This document shows positions 1 to 9,668 of a DNA stretch of 39,806 bases, one piece after another. A program made the position numbers and the translations under genes. The stretch is from an uncultured Gammaproteobacteria bacterium (GTDB lineage: Bacteria; Pseudomonadota; Gammaproteobacteria; Arenicellales; CAJQKF01), in assembly GCA_905478855.1 (NCBI GenBank), contig CAJQKF010000148.1, positions 1 through 39,806 on the forward strand, written 5' to 3'. Position 1 is the stretch's first letter; each line of letters opens with the position of its first letter. The notes under the pieces are model-generated. The model was not told the origin of the DNA. It searched no databases and worked only from the letters and a program-made list of their open reading frames with translations.

Positions 1-8
1 TGAATCAT

Positions 9-67
9 GAGAGTTACCTTTAACGTTTTGTGTGATGTAAGCAATTACATCAAAACGGGTAACTCTC
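9..67. repeat. Long imperfect palindrome / hairpin upstream of the exonuclease-DUF294 gene
   Basis: The outer arms GAGAGTTACC (9-18) and GGTAACTCTC (58-67) are perfect reverse complements. Inside them CGTTTTG (24-30) pairs with CAAAACG (51-57), and GATGTAA (34-40) with TTACATC (45-51) around a GCAA loop. No uninterrupted T-run follows, so it is not a typical intrinsic terminator. It could be a terminator-like hairpin of a gene to the left, an extended operator, or an end of a small repeat element. Confidence 0.55.
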
Positions 68-148
68 TTCTTTGCAACCTCTAATCATTGCAATGTGTCA
101 GATTAGATCGAAACTTCTACACATTATCTAATATTTTAATGGCACATC

Positions 149-1861
149 ATGCTCGAACTCGTATCTGCTGATACTCCTTTGCGTAGCTTGCCCATGTTAT
201 GTCTCGATCTTGAGACTACGGGCTTGAATGTTGCGCTTGATCGAATTGTTCAGATTGGCGCCTATAACATGTTTGGGCCGCAGCGTAGTGCCAAGCCAGC
301 ACTTGACCTGCTTGTAAATCCCGGTGTTCCCATCCCCTCCCGGGCTACCCATATACATGGGATTAGTGATGCAGAAGTTGCAGGCGCGGTAACATTTTTA
401 GACTGCGTGGCACAACTGCAACAGGCATTAGTGGGTCGAGCGGTGGTTGGTCATCATATCGGTTTTGATCTGGCTATTTTACGTTTTGAGGCAGCACGCA
501 TTGGAGTGTGCTGGAGCGAGCCAAATTGTCTTGATCTTGCTTTGTTGGTGGCGGCGTTGGAACCTGGACTGCCGGATCACAGTATGGAGACTGTAGCGAG
601 TTGGCTGGGTGTTGATGTAATAAATCGCCATTCGGCACTCGGAGATTGTCAGGCGGTAGTGGATATGTTCGCTAAACTTCTGCCACTTCTTGAAAAGCAG
701 GGTATTACTACACTGGGTCAGGCTATGTCCGTATTGGACTCCCGAGATGATCTGATACGGCAGGAACGTCGCGCCGGATGGCATAGCGATCCAAAGACTG
801 GTTATGGGCTGAGACAGCTCCAAATTCAACAAGAACTAGAACATCTTCGACACACCAAACAGGCGCAGGCTGAAGAAGCAAATCAGCAGCTTAGCAATGG
901 TGCACACGCTCTCGATATTCAAACCCGAATTAGTTCCACTAATCAGCAGTTACACCGATGTGTTATAGATTTATGTATTAACGAAGCACTTGCGAATGGT
1001 GACGGTGAGCCGCCGGTAGAGTTTGACGCGATCATAATAGGATCGGGTGCGAGGATGGAGAGTTTGCTCTATCCGGATCAGGATAATGGTTTTATTCTTG
1101 GTAATCTTGGTAATCAAAGTAGGGTGCTAGTTGGCCAATGGTTTGAAGACTTAGCTCAGACAATGTGCGATGCGCTTGCTGTAGTAGGTTTTTACCACTG
1201 CCCGGGGTGGGTAATGGCGAGCAATCCACGTTGGAGAAAACCCTATGATGATTTTCAAGAGCAAGTTGTTCACTGGATTAAAACCGCGAGGGGTGACGCT
1301 CTGCATTACTGCAACATATTTCTTGATTTTGATAACTTTTATGGCAAAGGCGATTTAACCCGGTCATTGCGTAATGTGGTTTTTCGTGAAGCTAGCAATC
1401 AACGTTTTTTGACTCGTCTGTATGATATTCATAAGGACAACACGGGGGCCATTAACTGGTTGGGCAGAATTGTTACGAGCCCTAACCCCGATGCGAACAA
1501 AGGTAAAATAAATTTGAAGGTGGGCGGTATGTTGCCGATTGTTACAGCAGTGAGGTTATTGGCATTACATACTGGCATTCGAGGGCAATCAACCGGCGTC
1601 AGGATTCGGAAATTGGCGGAGTCCAATTTTCTTGATGAAGCAGAAGAGCTGTTATCAGCCTATGAATTTTGCGTCTATCTGTTGCTACGACAACAAATAG
1701 AGGATCATAAGCTGACCAGAACATTGGGTAATTACATTCCGCCAGAGTCTTTAAAGCCATCAGAAAAAGCGCGGCTTGCTAAAGAACTAAAAGTTGTCCG
1801 CAAGTTTTGTAAGCGTGTAGGTAAGGTTATTCGAAGAGATATCCCAACCTCAATACCGTAG
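149..1861 (+). CDS. DEDDh 3'-5' exonuclease fused to a DUF294-type nucleotidyltransferase
   Basis: The N-terminal ~180 residues form a DnaQ-like exonuclease with all acidic motifs: D20/E22 in CLDLETTGLN, D107 in GHHIGFD, and H161/D166 in HSALGDCQ. A helical, glutamine-rich linker follows (about 200-275). From about 290 there is a nucleotidyltransferase domain of the DUF294/GlnD-like superfamily, with GSGARMES and the metal-binding pair D310/D312 in YPDQD. The C-terminal ~170 residues match the DUF294 C-terminal helical domain. DUF294 proteins usually carry cNMP-binding and CBS domains in front of the transferase; here an exonuclease takes that place. The first domain should trim nucleic acid or nucleotide 3' ends; the target of the second is unknown. 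The ATG at 149 follows an AT-rich leader without a strong Shine-Dalgarno. The gene appears monocistronic and faces convergently the next gene at 2490-1936. Confidence 0.85.
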   Translation: MLELVSADTPLRSLPMLCLDLETTGLNVALDRIVQIGAYNMFGPQRSAKPALDLLVNPGVPIPSRATHIHGISDAEVAGAVTFLDCVAQLQQALVGRAVVGHHIGFDLAILRFEAARIGVCWSEPNCLDLALLVAALEPGLPDHSMETVASWLGVDVINRHSALGDCQAVVDMFAKLLPLLEKQGITTLGQAMSVLDSRDDLIRQERRAGWHSDPKTGYGLRQLQIQQELEHLRHTKQAQAEEANQQLSNGAHALDIQTRISSTNQQLHRCVIDLCINEALANGDGEPPVEFDAIIIGSGARMESLLYPDQDNGFILGNLGNQSRVLVGQWFEDLAQTMCDALAVVGFYHCPGWVMASNPRWRKPYDDFQEQVVHWIKTARGDALHYCNIFLDFDNFYGKGDLTRSLRNVVFREASNQRFLTRLYDIHKDNTGAINWLGRIVTSPNPDANKGKINLKVGGMLPIVTAVRLLALHTGIRGQSTGVRIRKLAESNFLDEAEELLSAYEFCVYLLLRQQIEDHKLTRTLGNYIPPESLKPSEKARLAKELKVVRKFCKRVGKVIRRDIPTSIP

Positions 1862-1935
1862 ACCCATATTCTGGTGACACAATAGGATGGTACTAAATAT
1901 TTGGAATAATCGTGCGTTAGTGCACACGTGGAAAT

Positions 1936-2490
1936 CTATGAGCTTTCTGGAGTAGAACTGCAAAATGCTATTAGCTGGTTTAATGTTAGTAGCTCCCCGG
2001 GTCCGTCTGATTCTATATTCAGCCAATCCAGTAGATTCGACAGTCTGCTCGCCACAATGGGTGGCCAGGATGGCGGAGGAGCCGCCCAGTCACCTGATGG
2101 CAGCCTCATATGGGATCTGTCAGAACAAAAATTCGCGATATATTCTTCTGCGTCGATCGATCTGAATAAAACATTTGTGTTGTCAAAGTTGTTATCTGGC
2201 CCACGAAATGTCTTGTGAAAATAAGTAGACGCTTTTACAGGTAGTTCCAATGTGGTATCGAAGTCCCAGACCTGCCAATTTTCATTCCATGCTAGTAGTA
2301 CGACGTGATAGTCCCAGGACACTGGGAGTGTGACATGTTCACTACAACGTTGATACCAAAGCTCGCGATGGCGGCCGGGTCCTGTGATCAGAACAACCCT
2401 TGTATCGAATTCTTGAAACCTCTTATTTCTGGCCAGGTGCCAGATATTCTCTTCGCAGTAAAAAGGTGTGTATTTGAATTTTGCTTCCAT
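1936..2490 (-). CDS. NTAQ1: Protein N-terminal glutamine amidohydrolase (NTAQ1, WDYHV-motif family)
   Basis: The protein is 184 aa, close to the length of the eukaryotic enzyme. It carries the family signatures: YCEENIW with candidate catalytic Cys12, WDYHVVLL with His62, and VWDFDT with the catalytic Asp (76 or 78). The downstream block SDRSHM followed by a W and a proline run is also diagnostic. In eukaryotes NTAQ1 deamidates N-terminal Gln to Glu, exposing a secondary destabilising residue of the Arg/N-degron pathway. Bacterial members are sparse and their role is, to my knowledge, uncharacterised. It is divergent from selO across a 185-bp gap (2491-2675), so the two could share a control region. 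Start chosen at the ATG that leaves only 11 residues before the catalytic Cys, matching the compact family N-terminus. Fold assignment is firm; the physiological role in a bacterium is not. Confidence 0.9.
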   Translation of the reverse strand: MEAKFKYTPFYCEENIWHLARNKRFQEFDTRVVLITGPGRHRELWYQRCSEHVTLPVSWDYHVVLLAWNENWQVWDFDTTLELPVKASTYFHKTFRGPDNNFDNTNVLFRSIDAEEYIANFCSDRSHMRLPSGDWAAPPPSWPPIVASRLSNLLDWLNIESDGPGELLTLNQLIAFCSSTPESS

Positions 2491-2675
2491 TTTTCAACAC
2501 GCGATGTTTTCAGCCTATATAATAGCCCCATCGTATCCATCAATGCTGTGTTTTAGCGGATCGGCGATATCGTTCTCTTATCAACACTGCTTAGATTATC
2601 GGTAAGATTAAGGCTCATATTTTCAAATTTTTTTTTATCGAAACCTAAAATGCCCACTTACCATCAATTCGCACC

Positions 2676-4463
2676 GTGAGTAACTCTATGATTAATCGAC
2701 TGTTCGATGAAACTTCTCCAACCATTGCAAGCCTCGATGATCTTGCTAAGTTGGCAGACTACTCGCTCATGGACGCTCTCAACTGTGATCCGGACGCAAA
2801 GAAAAACGGTGAAGACCACACGCCGCGTCAGGTTTTCAGCGGCCACTATGTGCCCGTCAACCCAACACCGATTAAAGACCCCGAATACGTCGCACATAGT
2901 AAAAGCTTTTTTCACGAACTTGGTTTCTCCGATAGCCTAGCCCAGTCGGCCGAATTTGTTCGCCTGTTCTCCGGCGACACTTCGGGGGTTCCGGAGCCGA
3001 TGCGCAAGCATGGTTGGGCCTGTGGGTACGCACTCTCTATTTATGGCACCGAATATACTCAGCAGTGTCCGTTCCAAACTGGCAACGGATATGGTGACGG
3101 TCGGGCTGTTTCTGTTCTTGAGGCGGTCATTAACGGTCGACGCTGGGAAATGCAGCTGAAGGGTGGTGGTCAGACACCCTACTGTCGCGGTGCGGATGGT
3201 CGTGCTGTCTTGCGGTCGAGTGTGCGGGAGTTTCTTGCACAGGAGTACATGCATGCGCTTGGCGTGCCGACGTCACGGTCTTTGAGTTTGTACGTGTCGA
3301 AAACTGAGAAGGTCAAACGACCTTGGTACTCCCAGGGCTCAAACTCACAGGATCCCGACACGCTTATGTCGGATGCCGTTGCTATTTCGACCCGTGTCGC
3401 ACCGTCGTTCATTCGGGTTGGTCAACTGGAGTTGTTTGGTCGTCGTGCGCGGGAGAACCAGCACCCGAAGGCCATGGAAGAGCTTGAGAAGATTGTGTTG
3501 CACCTGATTGACCGCGAGTATGCCGACGTTATCGACCATAAATTGAACACTGCTGAAAAAGTGGTTCTGCTTGCGCAAGAGTTTCGTAACCGACTTACGA
3601 CCCTTGTGGCGAATTGGATCCGTGTCGGCTACTGCCAAGGCAATTTTAATAGTGACAACTGTGCAGCTGGTGGCTTCACACTCGACTATGGTCCATTCGG
3701 GTTCTGCGATGAGTTCAACCCACACTATCAACCATGGACCGGTGGGGGACAACATTTTTCGTTTCTTAACCAACCCGTGGCAGCGGAACGCAATTTCTAC
3801 TCGTTCTGCTCGGCCTTGCTGCCGTTACTATCGTCCCACCAAGACTGTCTGCAACAGCTGCAGAACATTTATGGTGGCTTTTCAAATGTTATGCAAACGC
3901 AAATGGAGAAGATGTGGGCCGACAAACTTGGGCTTGAAACTTTTGATGCTGTGTTGTTCGGCGAACTCGAAACGCTAATGACACAAACACCTATCGATTA
4001 CACACTCTTTTTCCGCGAGCTTTCGAACATACCTGACGATATTGGCCCTCTCAAGAAAAGCTTCTACACGCACTCGAAGTGTGCTGCGACTTCAATGGAC
4101 ATGACCCATGCGACAGATGTAGACAACATGGATAAGCACTGGTCTGAGTGGCTTACTAAATGGAAAACACTTATCAACGGTTCTGGCACAGCGAATTTAA
4201 ATGCTACAACGCCCCGCACCCGTGAGGCTATCGCCAAGCAGATGAAACTCGTCAATCCAAAATACAGTTGGCAAGAGTGGTTCGTTGTGCCTGCATATCA
4301 ACAAGCTGCTGCAGGAAACTACTCAGTCATTCGAGAACTGCAGGAAGTCATGACACAGCCATATGCTGAGCAGTCAAAGGACGTGGAAGAGAAGTACTAT
4401 CGATTGAAACCTACAGAGTTCTTTGCGGTCGGTGGATTATCGTATTACAGCTGCTCGTCGTGA
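2676..4463 (+). CDS. selO: Protein adenylyltransferase SelO (YdiU family)
   Basis: SelO is a pseudokinase-fold enzyme that transfers AMP from ATP to Ser/Thr/Tyr of target proteins and is linked to redox stress. The 595-aa protein has the family's N-terminal FSGDT region, the [20 protein letters not shown] nucleotide-binding block, RVGQLELF, the metal-site region FNSDN and [12 protein letters not shown], and the C-terminal CSS, where eukaryotic homologues place selenocysteine. A His common before the NxDN motif is Gln here (CQGNFNSDN), a mild deviation. The GTG at 2676 gives an N-terminus of reasonable length; an in-frame ATG at 2688 is an alternative. It is divergent from the NTAQ1-like gene, and both act on proteins after translation. 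No obvious terminator follows. Confidence 0.93.
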   Translation: MSNSMINRLFDETSPTIASLDDLAKLADYSLMDALNCDPDAKKNGEDHTPRQVFSGHYVPVNPTPIKDPEYVAHSKSFFHELGFSDSLAQSAEFVRLFSGDTSGVPEPMRKHGWACGYALSIYGTEYTQQCPFQTGNGYGDGRAVSVLEAVINGRRWEMQLKGGGQTPYCRGADGRAVLRSSVREFLAQEYMHALGVPTSRSLSLYVSKTEKVKRPWYSQGSNSQDPDTLMSDAVAISTRVAPSFIRVGQLELFGRRARENQHPKAMEELEKIVLHLIDREYADVIDHKLNTAEKVVLLAQEFRNRLTTLVANWIRVGYCQGNFNSDNCAAGGFTLDYGPFGFCDEFNPHYQPWTGGGQHFSFLNQPVAAERNFYSFCSALLPLLSSHQDCLQQLQNIYGGFSNVMQTQMEKMWADKLGLETFDAVLFGELETLMTQTPIDYTLFFRELSNIPDDIGPLKKSFYTHSKCAATSMDMTHATDVDNMDKHWSEWLTKWKTLINGSGTANLNATTPRTREAIAKQMKLVNPKYSWQEWFVVPAYQQAAAGNYSVIRELQEVMTQPYAEQSKDVEEKYYRLKPTEFFAVGGLSYYSCSS

Positions 4464-4693
4464 TTTTGACTGCCCTGAAAATGCTGAGTGAACAGTAGTA
4501 GTAGAGGTTTTGATGCTGCGACCGGAGTTAGCCCTGCAACATAAAAGAATCTAACTAAGAAATTTGGTTTAGTAATGTTTGCTAAAGTGAAAAGCAAGTA
4601 GTTCACCTTAGAAGGTCTTATGCTTTTCACGTTTTATATCATCTCCAAGCGCTCGTTTTGTAAATCAAGACTTGATCTCACGAGTTTCAGTTA

Positions 4694-5464
4694 TCACTTT
4701 TTCTTATCAGATACTATTTTATTTATGGTCTCGCCAAAATTTGCAAGATGGGGTTTTTCCCACATTGTATGGTGCGTACCCGATGTATGCGCGACTTCGA
4801 GTTGATTGGTTATTTTAGACCACCTTACCAGATGTTTATTTTTTGACGGTTTTGCTGCAAATTGCTCACTTCTTATTAGCCATATCAATCCTGGGTAACG
4901 CTTCGGTGTATAGTTCTTAACTAGTTCACCATTAATTCTCGAGAATATGTTTTTACTAGGCTGATGGATTTGTTTCGTCCTTAGCTTTCTTCGAGCCCAA
5001 TCTGCAAACCCAAGATTATCCGGGATAGCTAGCCATTTCCGAACAGGATTGGTAATCACAGTTTTTATTGGACCTAGACTTGGTCTATCGATCAGAAGTG
5101 GCGCTGTTGAATCAAAAATTATCAATGCATCGACTTTGAGCCCCCGCTCAAGTAATCGTTGCCCGGTTTCTAGCACAATTGGCCCGTACAATCCGCATAC
5201 AAAAGTGGGCCCAAGTGTGAGTAACTTTTCTATGTCGTCGGCATAATAATTAGACAAATCGATAATGTTCAGGTTGGGAGGTCCGGTATCCGCTCGGTCA
5301 AGCCCATCTAGTTGCATAATAGAAAAATTAACTTGGTTGTCCAAAACGGAAATCAAATTGCCGAAAAATAACATTCCTCCCGCACCATGAACACCAAATA
5401 GTTGACTTGAATTTCCGTTCTTCAGAGTATAGGTTGAAACTTTAGGCGAATCGGTGGATTGCAT
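4694..5464 (-). CDS. Type II thioesterase-like alpha/beta hydrolase lacking the nucleophile serine
   Basis: The 256-aa product follows the thioesterase fold of nonribosomal peptide and polyketide systems. LFGVHGAGG forms the oxyanion strand and loop, the nucleophile elbow is at 88-96, IIFDSTAP supplies the Asp (118), and SGTHHTMW supplies the His (231/232). At the elbow, family members read G-x-S-x-G, but this protein has CGLYGPI with Tyr93 where Ser (or Cys) is expected and Pro95 where Gly is expected. The nucleotides read cleanly as Tyr, with no frameshift nearby. It lies 97 bp downstream of the synthetase gene on the same strand and very probably works with it. It may be a binding or editing protein without hydrolase activity, or it may use another nucleophile. 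The region 4464-4693 between selO and this gene shows no gene. Confidence 0.8.
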   Translation of the reverse strand: MQSTDSPKVSTYTLKNGNSSQLFGVHGAGGMLFFGNLISVLDNQVNFSIMQLDGLDRADTGPPNLNIIDLSNYYADDIEKLLTLGPTFVCGLYGPIVLETGQRLLERGLKVDALIIFDSTAPLLIDRPSLGPIKTVITNPVRKWLAIPDNLGFADWARRKLRTKQIHQPSKNIFSRINGELVKNYTPKRYPGLIWLIRSEQFAAKPSKNKHLVRWSKITNQLEVAHTSGTHHTMWEKPHLANFGETINKIVSDKKK

Positions 5465-5561
5465 TTGTAAAATTGAAAACTGTATGGATGAGGAAATATC
5501 TGGTGTTCACCAAACGCTTATGTCCTGGCAGTGAGGCATTAAGATATTATAACTAGTCGAG

Positions 5562-8500
5562 TTAGGATATGCTCGAGTCTCTAATGTACTTGCCCAGTAG
5601 GGCAATAGTTGGTGCCTGAAATAATGTTGCCAAAGGCCATCGGGAACCAAACTGTTCCTCAATCTGTGCAAAAATTTGTTCCGCCATTAGCGAATGTCCC
5701 CCAATCTCAAAAAAATTATCCTCTACACCGATCGGACTAAACTCAAAAACATTCTCCCAGATTTGTAGTAGTTGATTCTCAAATTCGTCTTGAGGACGCA
5801 CTAGAGTTTCCTCAAGGATTCTATCGCGCTTACTTGGCCGTGGGAGGTTAGACCTATCTAGCTTTCCATTTGCCAGGGTTGGTAGTTGTTCCATAAGGAT
5901 AAAGGCCGAAGGAATCATGTAGCTTGGCAGTTTTTTTCTAAGCCAGTTTCTTAAGTCGCGATTCAATAAGTTGACACCTTCATTGAGCGTAATGTAAGCA
6001 ACCAACTGCTTTTGATTTTTATTTTCTATGGCTAAGACCGCTGTCTGCCTGACGTCTAAATGGTGCCGAATGGCCGACTCAATTTCCCCAAGCTCTATGC
6101 GAAAACCACGGATCTTGACCTGACTATCAACTCGTCCTAGGAATACAATATTTCCATCAGGTAGATAGCGGCCCATATCGCCTGTTTTGTACATACGTGA
6201 CCCGGGAGTTTCACTAAATGGATCAGGCACAAACACCTCTTTGGTCAGCACGGGCCTATTCAAGTATCCTCGAGCCAGACACACTCCAGAAATATACAAC
6301 TCTCCCGGCACCCCGATCGGCACAGGGTGTAAGTTTTTATCTAATATATAAACACTGGCATTGGCCAAAGGTACTCCAATCGGAATCACAGAATCCTCAT
6401 GATAGTCTACTTGACACGTCCACCATGTTGCATCAATACAGGCTTCGGTGGGACCGTATCCGTTAAGCAAAGGCGCCTTAAGGTTTTTAAAATATTCTTT
6501 TAGCAACTTAAGAGTTAGTTCCTCGCCGCCAGAACAGATTTGTCGAAGACTTTGTAATTCGTTGAATCTTTTGCTATGAATTAGCGACTCCAACATAGCC
6601 GGTACAAATCCGGCAATGGTTATACTGTGCTTGTGAATTAAATGTGTAAGATAACTGCTGTCCGTGCTATCGTTTGATCTGGCTAAAACTAGACAGGCTC
6701 CAGATGTTAATGCGATGAATATTTCCCATACGGAATAATCAAAACTTATGGAAAATTGCTGTAGTACTCTATCGTGTTCATTGCGTTTAAAGACATCTAG
6801 CTCCCATAAGAACCGATTGACCAAGGATCGGTGCGACATCATTACTCCTTTGGGAGTACCAGTCGTGCCAGAGGTATAAATAACATAGGCCAGGTTATCT
6901 GGTTGTAAATCTGTATCATAACGATAATTGGTAACTGAACCTGCGCGGTTCCAATCAGAATCAATAAACAATTTCTGCACAGGTGTATCAGGGAGTGAAG
7001 TCTGTAGAAAGGTTTGGGTAATTAACAAGTCTAACTGTGCATCCTCAAGAATGAATGCAAGGCGATCCTTTGGGTCATCAATGTTTAAAGGAACATAGGC
7101 TCCCCCCGATTTCATAATTGCTAAGATTGAAACAATCATCTCGACTGATCGACTTATAAACAGCCCAACTAGTGACTCTGGGCCTACACCAGTCTTATGC
7201 AATACGCCAGCTAGGTTGTTTGCTCGTTGGTTGAGTTCACGGTAGGTTACTTGCTGGGTATCAAAAATAAGAGCAGTACAATCTGGAACTCTGATTGCCT
7301 GATATTCGAATAGTTTGTGGAAGGCTTGGTTGTACTGAATATCCCCATGCTTTGTATTGAATTGAATCAGGATTTGATTAAGATCTGCCTTAGAAAGTAA
7401 GGGTAGTTCGCTGATTTTGCATTGGGGGTTTTCCAAACCATATTTGACCAATTGCAGAAATTGGTGTTGCATGTATTCTACGTTTTGTAATTCATAACTT
7501 TCCTGATTAAAAATCCAATCCATCTTTGTGCCATTCTTAGACGCTTCTGTCCCGAATAATTTTATAGTTAGGTCAGCACCGTCATAATAGTCGGGTAATT
7601 CAGATTCTTCGGCAATGTCGTTTATGTCTACTGCGATTCTAAGCGTTTCAAGAATGCTATCGTGCGAGCTACTTTCAGGATATCGAGCAGTAGCATCTAG
7701 GGCAAATGTCTTGTGTTTTTCGCAAATTTTTATTTGCTGTGTTATTGCTTCGATACCTACTTGAAGTGTTGAATGATCATTAACTTCTATTTCGAGCGGT
7801 ATGTGTGAAGAATAGATCGTATTAATCTCCTGCTCATTAATACGCTGACGTAACTCTTCAGATTGATAAGCCAGATGAAAGTTAGAATTTCCAGTAAGGC
7901 GGACAAGATATAGTACATAAAAATACAGCAAACTTTCTTTTATCGTATTGTTATGTTTCCCTGCATGCAACAGTTCCAGAATTAGATTGGGAATTTTTAT
8001 TGTGCATAGCGTAAATCTCTTAGAACGATGGGTTGTGTCGACTTTTTTAGCATAGGGCAACTGAGCGAGCTTTAAGCGACTGAGTTGTTGAATCCAAAAT
8101 TTTTCATGTCTGTGAAAAGAGGTTTGGCTTTCAATAATTTTATCTAGGAACGTTGTATTTACGTTGCTTAGTTTATATCCTTTGCACAGTCCGAATTGTT
8201 CTGCAAGATCTGCGAGTGATAAGTGCTCCCCACCTAAACTGTAAAACTGTTGTATGGCTAAATCTGTGCTCGCAGTGGCGACCACTATTTGTTCATTTGA
8301 TAGGGCAACTATTGTTCCGGGAAGTAGTTGAGATTTTGTTTGCGTATTAATAACTATTTTTGGAACTACGAAAATTTTATCCAGTTGGATTTTGGCAACT
8401 CCTATTGGGTTAGCATAGAAACCGAAGTCCAGTGAGCGCACCAGAGTAACTAGGCTTTCCGCAGGTTGATTCCAATTTACAATGCAAGCCGGAATTGGTT

Positions 8501-9113
8501 GACTATTACTTGAATAATAGCTTCGCTTGTCCAAGTTTTGACAAACCCGAACGACACTATTTGATGAGAGTTCGTGGATGATTTCACGAAAAGAGTCAAT
8601 CGCACTGTCATAGCATTTTGCATTCAATGTCAATGCTGTTTCGTGCTCTGAGATCTGTATGCATGTTTGTTTTAGGATATCTCCGGTATCAACAGCATTG
8701 TCAATTACATGCCAGGATATACCATGGGTTTTCTCGCCATTTGAAATAGCCCATGTCGTCGCGTTGAGGCCTGCATATTTAGGTAGTGGAGCATCATGAT
8801 AGTTTATTGACAACGATTTAGGTAAACGTAGAATTTCATCAGTTAGGATTAGCGAGTTATCAATACTAAAAAGATAGTCGACAGACTGGGGTGCTAGGTA
8901 TTTTTCTAGGATCTGTCGATCATAGTTTGCATCCTCTGTAAGTATCAAACAAGGTATTCCTTGGTCCTTTGTCCATCGCTCGACCCCCTTATCAGACGTG
9001 GCAATACTATGAACTAAATGCCCGGACTCAAGCAAAAGACGGGTGCATTGAATACAAAGAGACCCATTTCCTAAAATAAAGGCGCTAAATCTTTTCATCT
9101 TGTCGGAAGCCAT
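5562..9113 (-). CDS. Nonribosomal peptide synthetase module: formyltransferase - half condensation - adenylation - carrier
   Basis: The 1183-aa protein begins with a methionyl-tRNA-formyltransferase-like domain (1-200). Its catalytic set is Asn104 and His106 (SINYHDAPLP) and Asp142 (DTGDIL), followed by an FMT C-terminal-like barrel (205-310). Residues 320-590 resemble the C-terminal lobe of a condensation domain; no HHxxxDG motif is present, so it is probably structural. The adenylation domain (about 600-1085) has YTSGTTGTPKGV, FDYSVWEIF, NGYGPTEA, YKTGDMGRY, VKIRGFRIELGE and the catalytic Lys in NGKLDR. A carrier domain ends the protein, with the phosphopantetheine Ser near 1141 in EIGGHSLM. 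My hand-aligned specificity residues read roughly D-Y-W-G-I-S-G-I-D-K, for which I name no substrate. There is one module only, and release would need the trans thioesterase-like protein downstream. A likely product is an N-formylated amino-acid derivative (inference). Confidence 0.9.
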   Translation of the reverse strand: MASDKMKRFSAFILGNGSLCIQCTRLLLESGHLVHSIATSDKGVERWTKDQGIPCLILTEDANYDRQILEKYLAPQSVDYLFSIDNSLILTDEILRLPKSLSINYHDAPLPKYAGLNATTWAISNGEKTHGISWHVIDNAVDTGDILKQTCIQISEHETALTLNAKCYDSAIDSFREIIHELSSNSVVRVCQNLDKRSYYSSNSQPIPACIVNWNQPAESLVTLVRSLDFGFYANPIGVAKIQLDKIFVVPKIVINTQTKSQLLPGTIVALSNEQIVVATASTDLAIQQFYSLGGEHLSLADLAEQFGLCKGYKLSNVNTTFLDKIIESQTSFHRHEKFWIQQLSRLKLAQLPYAKKVDTTHRSKRFTLCTIKIPNLILELLHAGKHNNTIKESLLYFYVLYLVRLTGNSNFHLAYQSEELRQRINEQEINTIYSSHIPLEIEVNDHSTLQVGIEAITQQIKICEKHKTFALDATARYPESSSHDSILETLRIAVDINDIAEESELPDYYDGADLTIKLFGTEASKNGTKMDWIFNQESYELQNVEYMQHQFLQLVKYGLENPQCKISELPLLSKADLNQILIQFNTKHGDIQYNQAFHKLFEYQAIRVPDCTALIFDTQQVTYRELNQRANNLAGVLHKTGVGPESLVGLFISRSVEMIVSILAIMKSGGAYVPLNIDDPKDRLAFILEDAQLDLLITQTFLQTSLPDTPVQKLFIDSDWNRAGSVTNYRYDTDLQPDNLAYVIYTSGTTGTPKGVMMSHRSLVNRFLWELDVFKRNEHDRVLQQFSISFDYSVWEIFIALTSGACLVLARSNDSTDSSYLTHLIHKHSITIAGFVPAMLESLIHSKRFNELQSLRQICSGGEELTLKLLKEYFKNLKAPLLNGYGPTEACIDATWWTCQVDYHEDSVIPIGVPLANASVYILDKNLHPVPIGVPGELYISGVCLARGYLNRPVLTKEVFVPDPFSETPGSRMYKTGDMGRYLPDGNIVFLGRVDSQVKIRGFRIELGEIESAIRHHLDVRQTAVLAIENKNQKQLVAYITLNEGVNLLNRDLRNWLRKKLPSYMIPSAFILMEQLPTLANGKLDRSNLPRPSKRDRILEETLVRPQDEFENQLLQIWENVFEFSPIGVEDNFFEIGGHSLMAEQIFAQIEEQFGSRWPLATLFQAPTIALLGKYIRDSSIS

Positions 9114-9668
9114 AGACTTTTTGTTTGGGGTTACGACGGCTTCGTTAAGTTTTTAAACGAGCGATACTTGGTTAGCAACAGGGGAACGGTCGCATAGGGA
9201 ATTAAGTGAATACAATCAATAGAAAATTATCATATTATCATCGGTAATTCAAAGACGATTGCTTTCTGGAATAGCCGACTTAGACGATTAATACGTGTAA
9301 GCGAGTTCGAGTTCCACACGATATCCTCAGTTAATGATTGTGTATTGGACGCGACCTCGCCAAGCCGGAATCTTCGCAAACCCGTCGCGGCATCAGAGCC
9401 ATAAAATCCGACCAATGCCGATATTCCTTACGGTTGAATTAGACGATTTTTCGGGTTGGAGCATACTGGATCGCAACTTCCTCTGCTTGGCTAAGGGCAG
9501 ATTTAAGCGCTAAAATGCTTGCACTCTCGGGCAACATATCGGTTTTCATTTAACCAGAATTAATCGCCATACAAGTAATGCATCGCGTCAGACCGCAACA
9601 CAACCCGCGATGCGTAAACTCGGTCGCTGCTCGAAAGCGGCTGTGAAGAATCACTGTTTGCAGAAACT
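9114..9668. other. Intergenic gap with no convincing gene; one 36-codon open frame
   Basis: This 555-bp region separates two same-strand genes. A minus-strand frame at 9549-9439 encodes 36 residues beginning MKTDMLPESASILALK. It vaguely recalls the N-terminus of IS66-type transposases but is too short to call. Another 61-codon minus-strand frame at 9415-9230 shows no recognisable motif. The promoter of the synthetase should lie at 9114-9250. Confidence 0.3.

Noticed and set aside
2305..2556. Plus-strand open frame in the NTAQ1 region
   Set aside because: It is the opposite strand of the NTAQ1 coding sequence, whose motifs are unambiguous.
9230..9415. 61-codon minus-strand gene
   Set aside because: No ribosome site and no motif; composition is like that of the surrounding gap.
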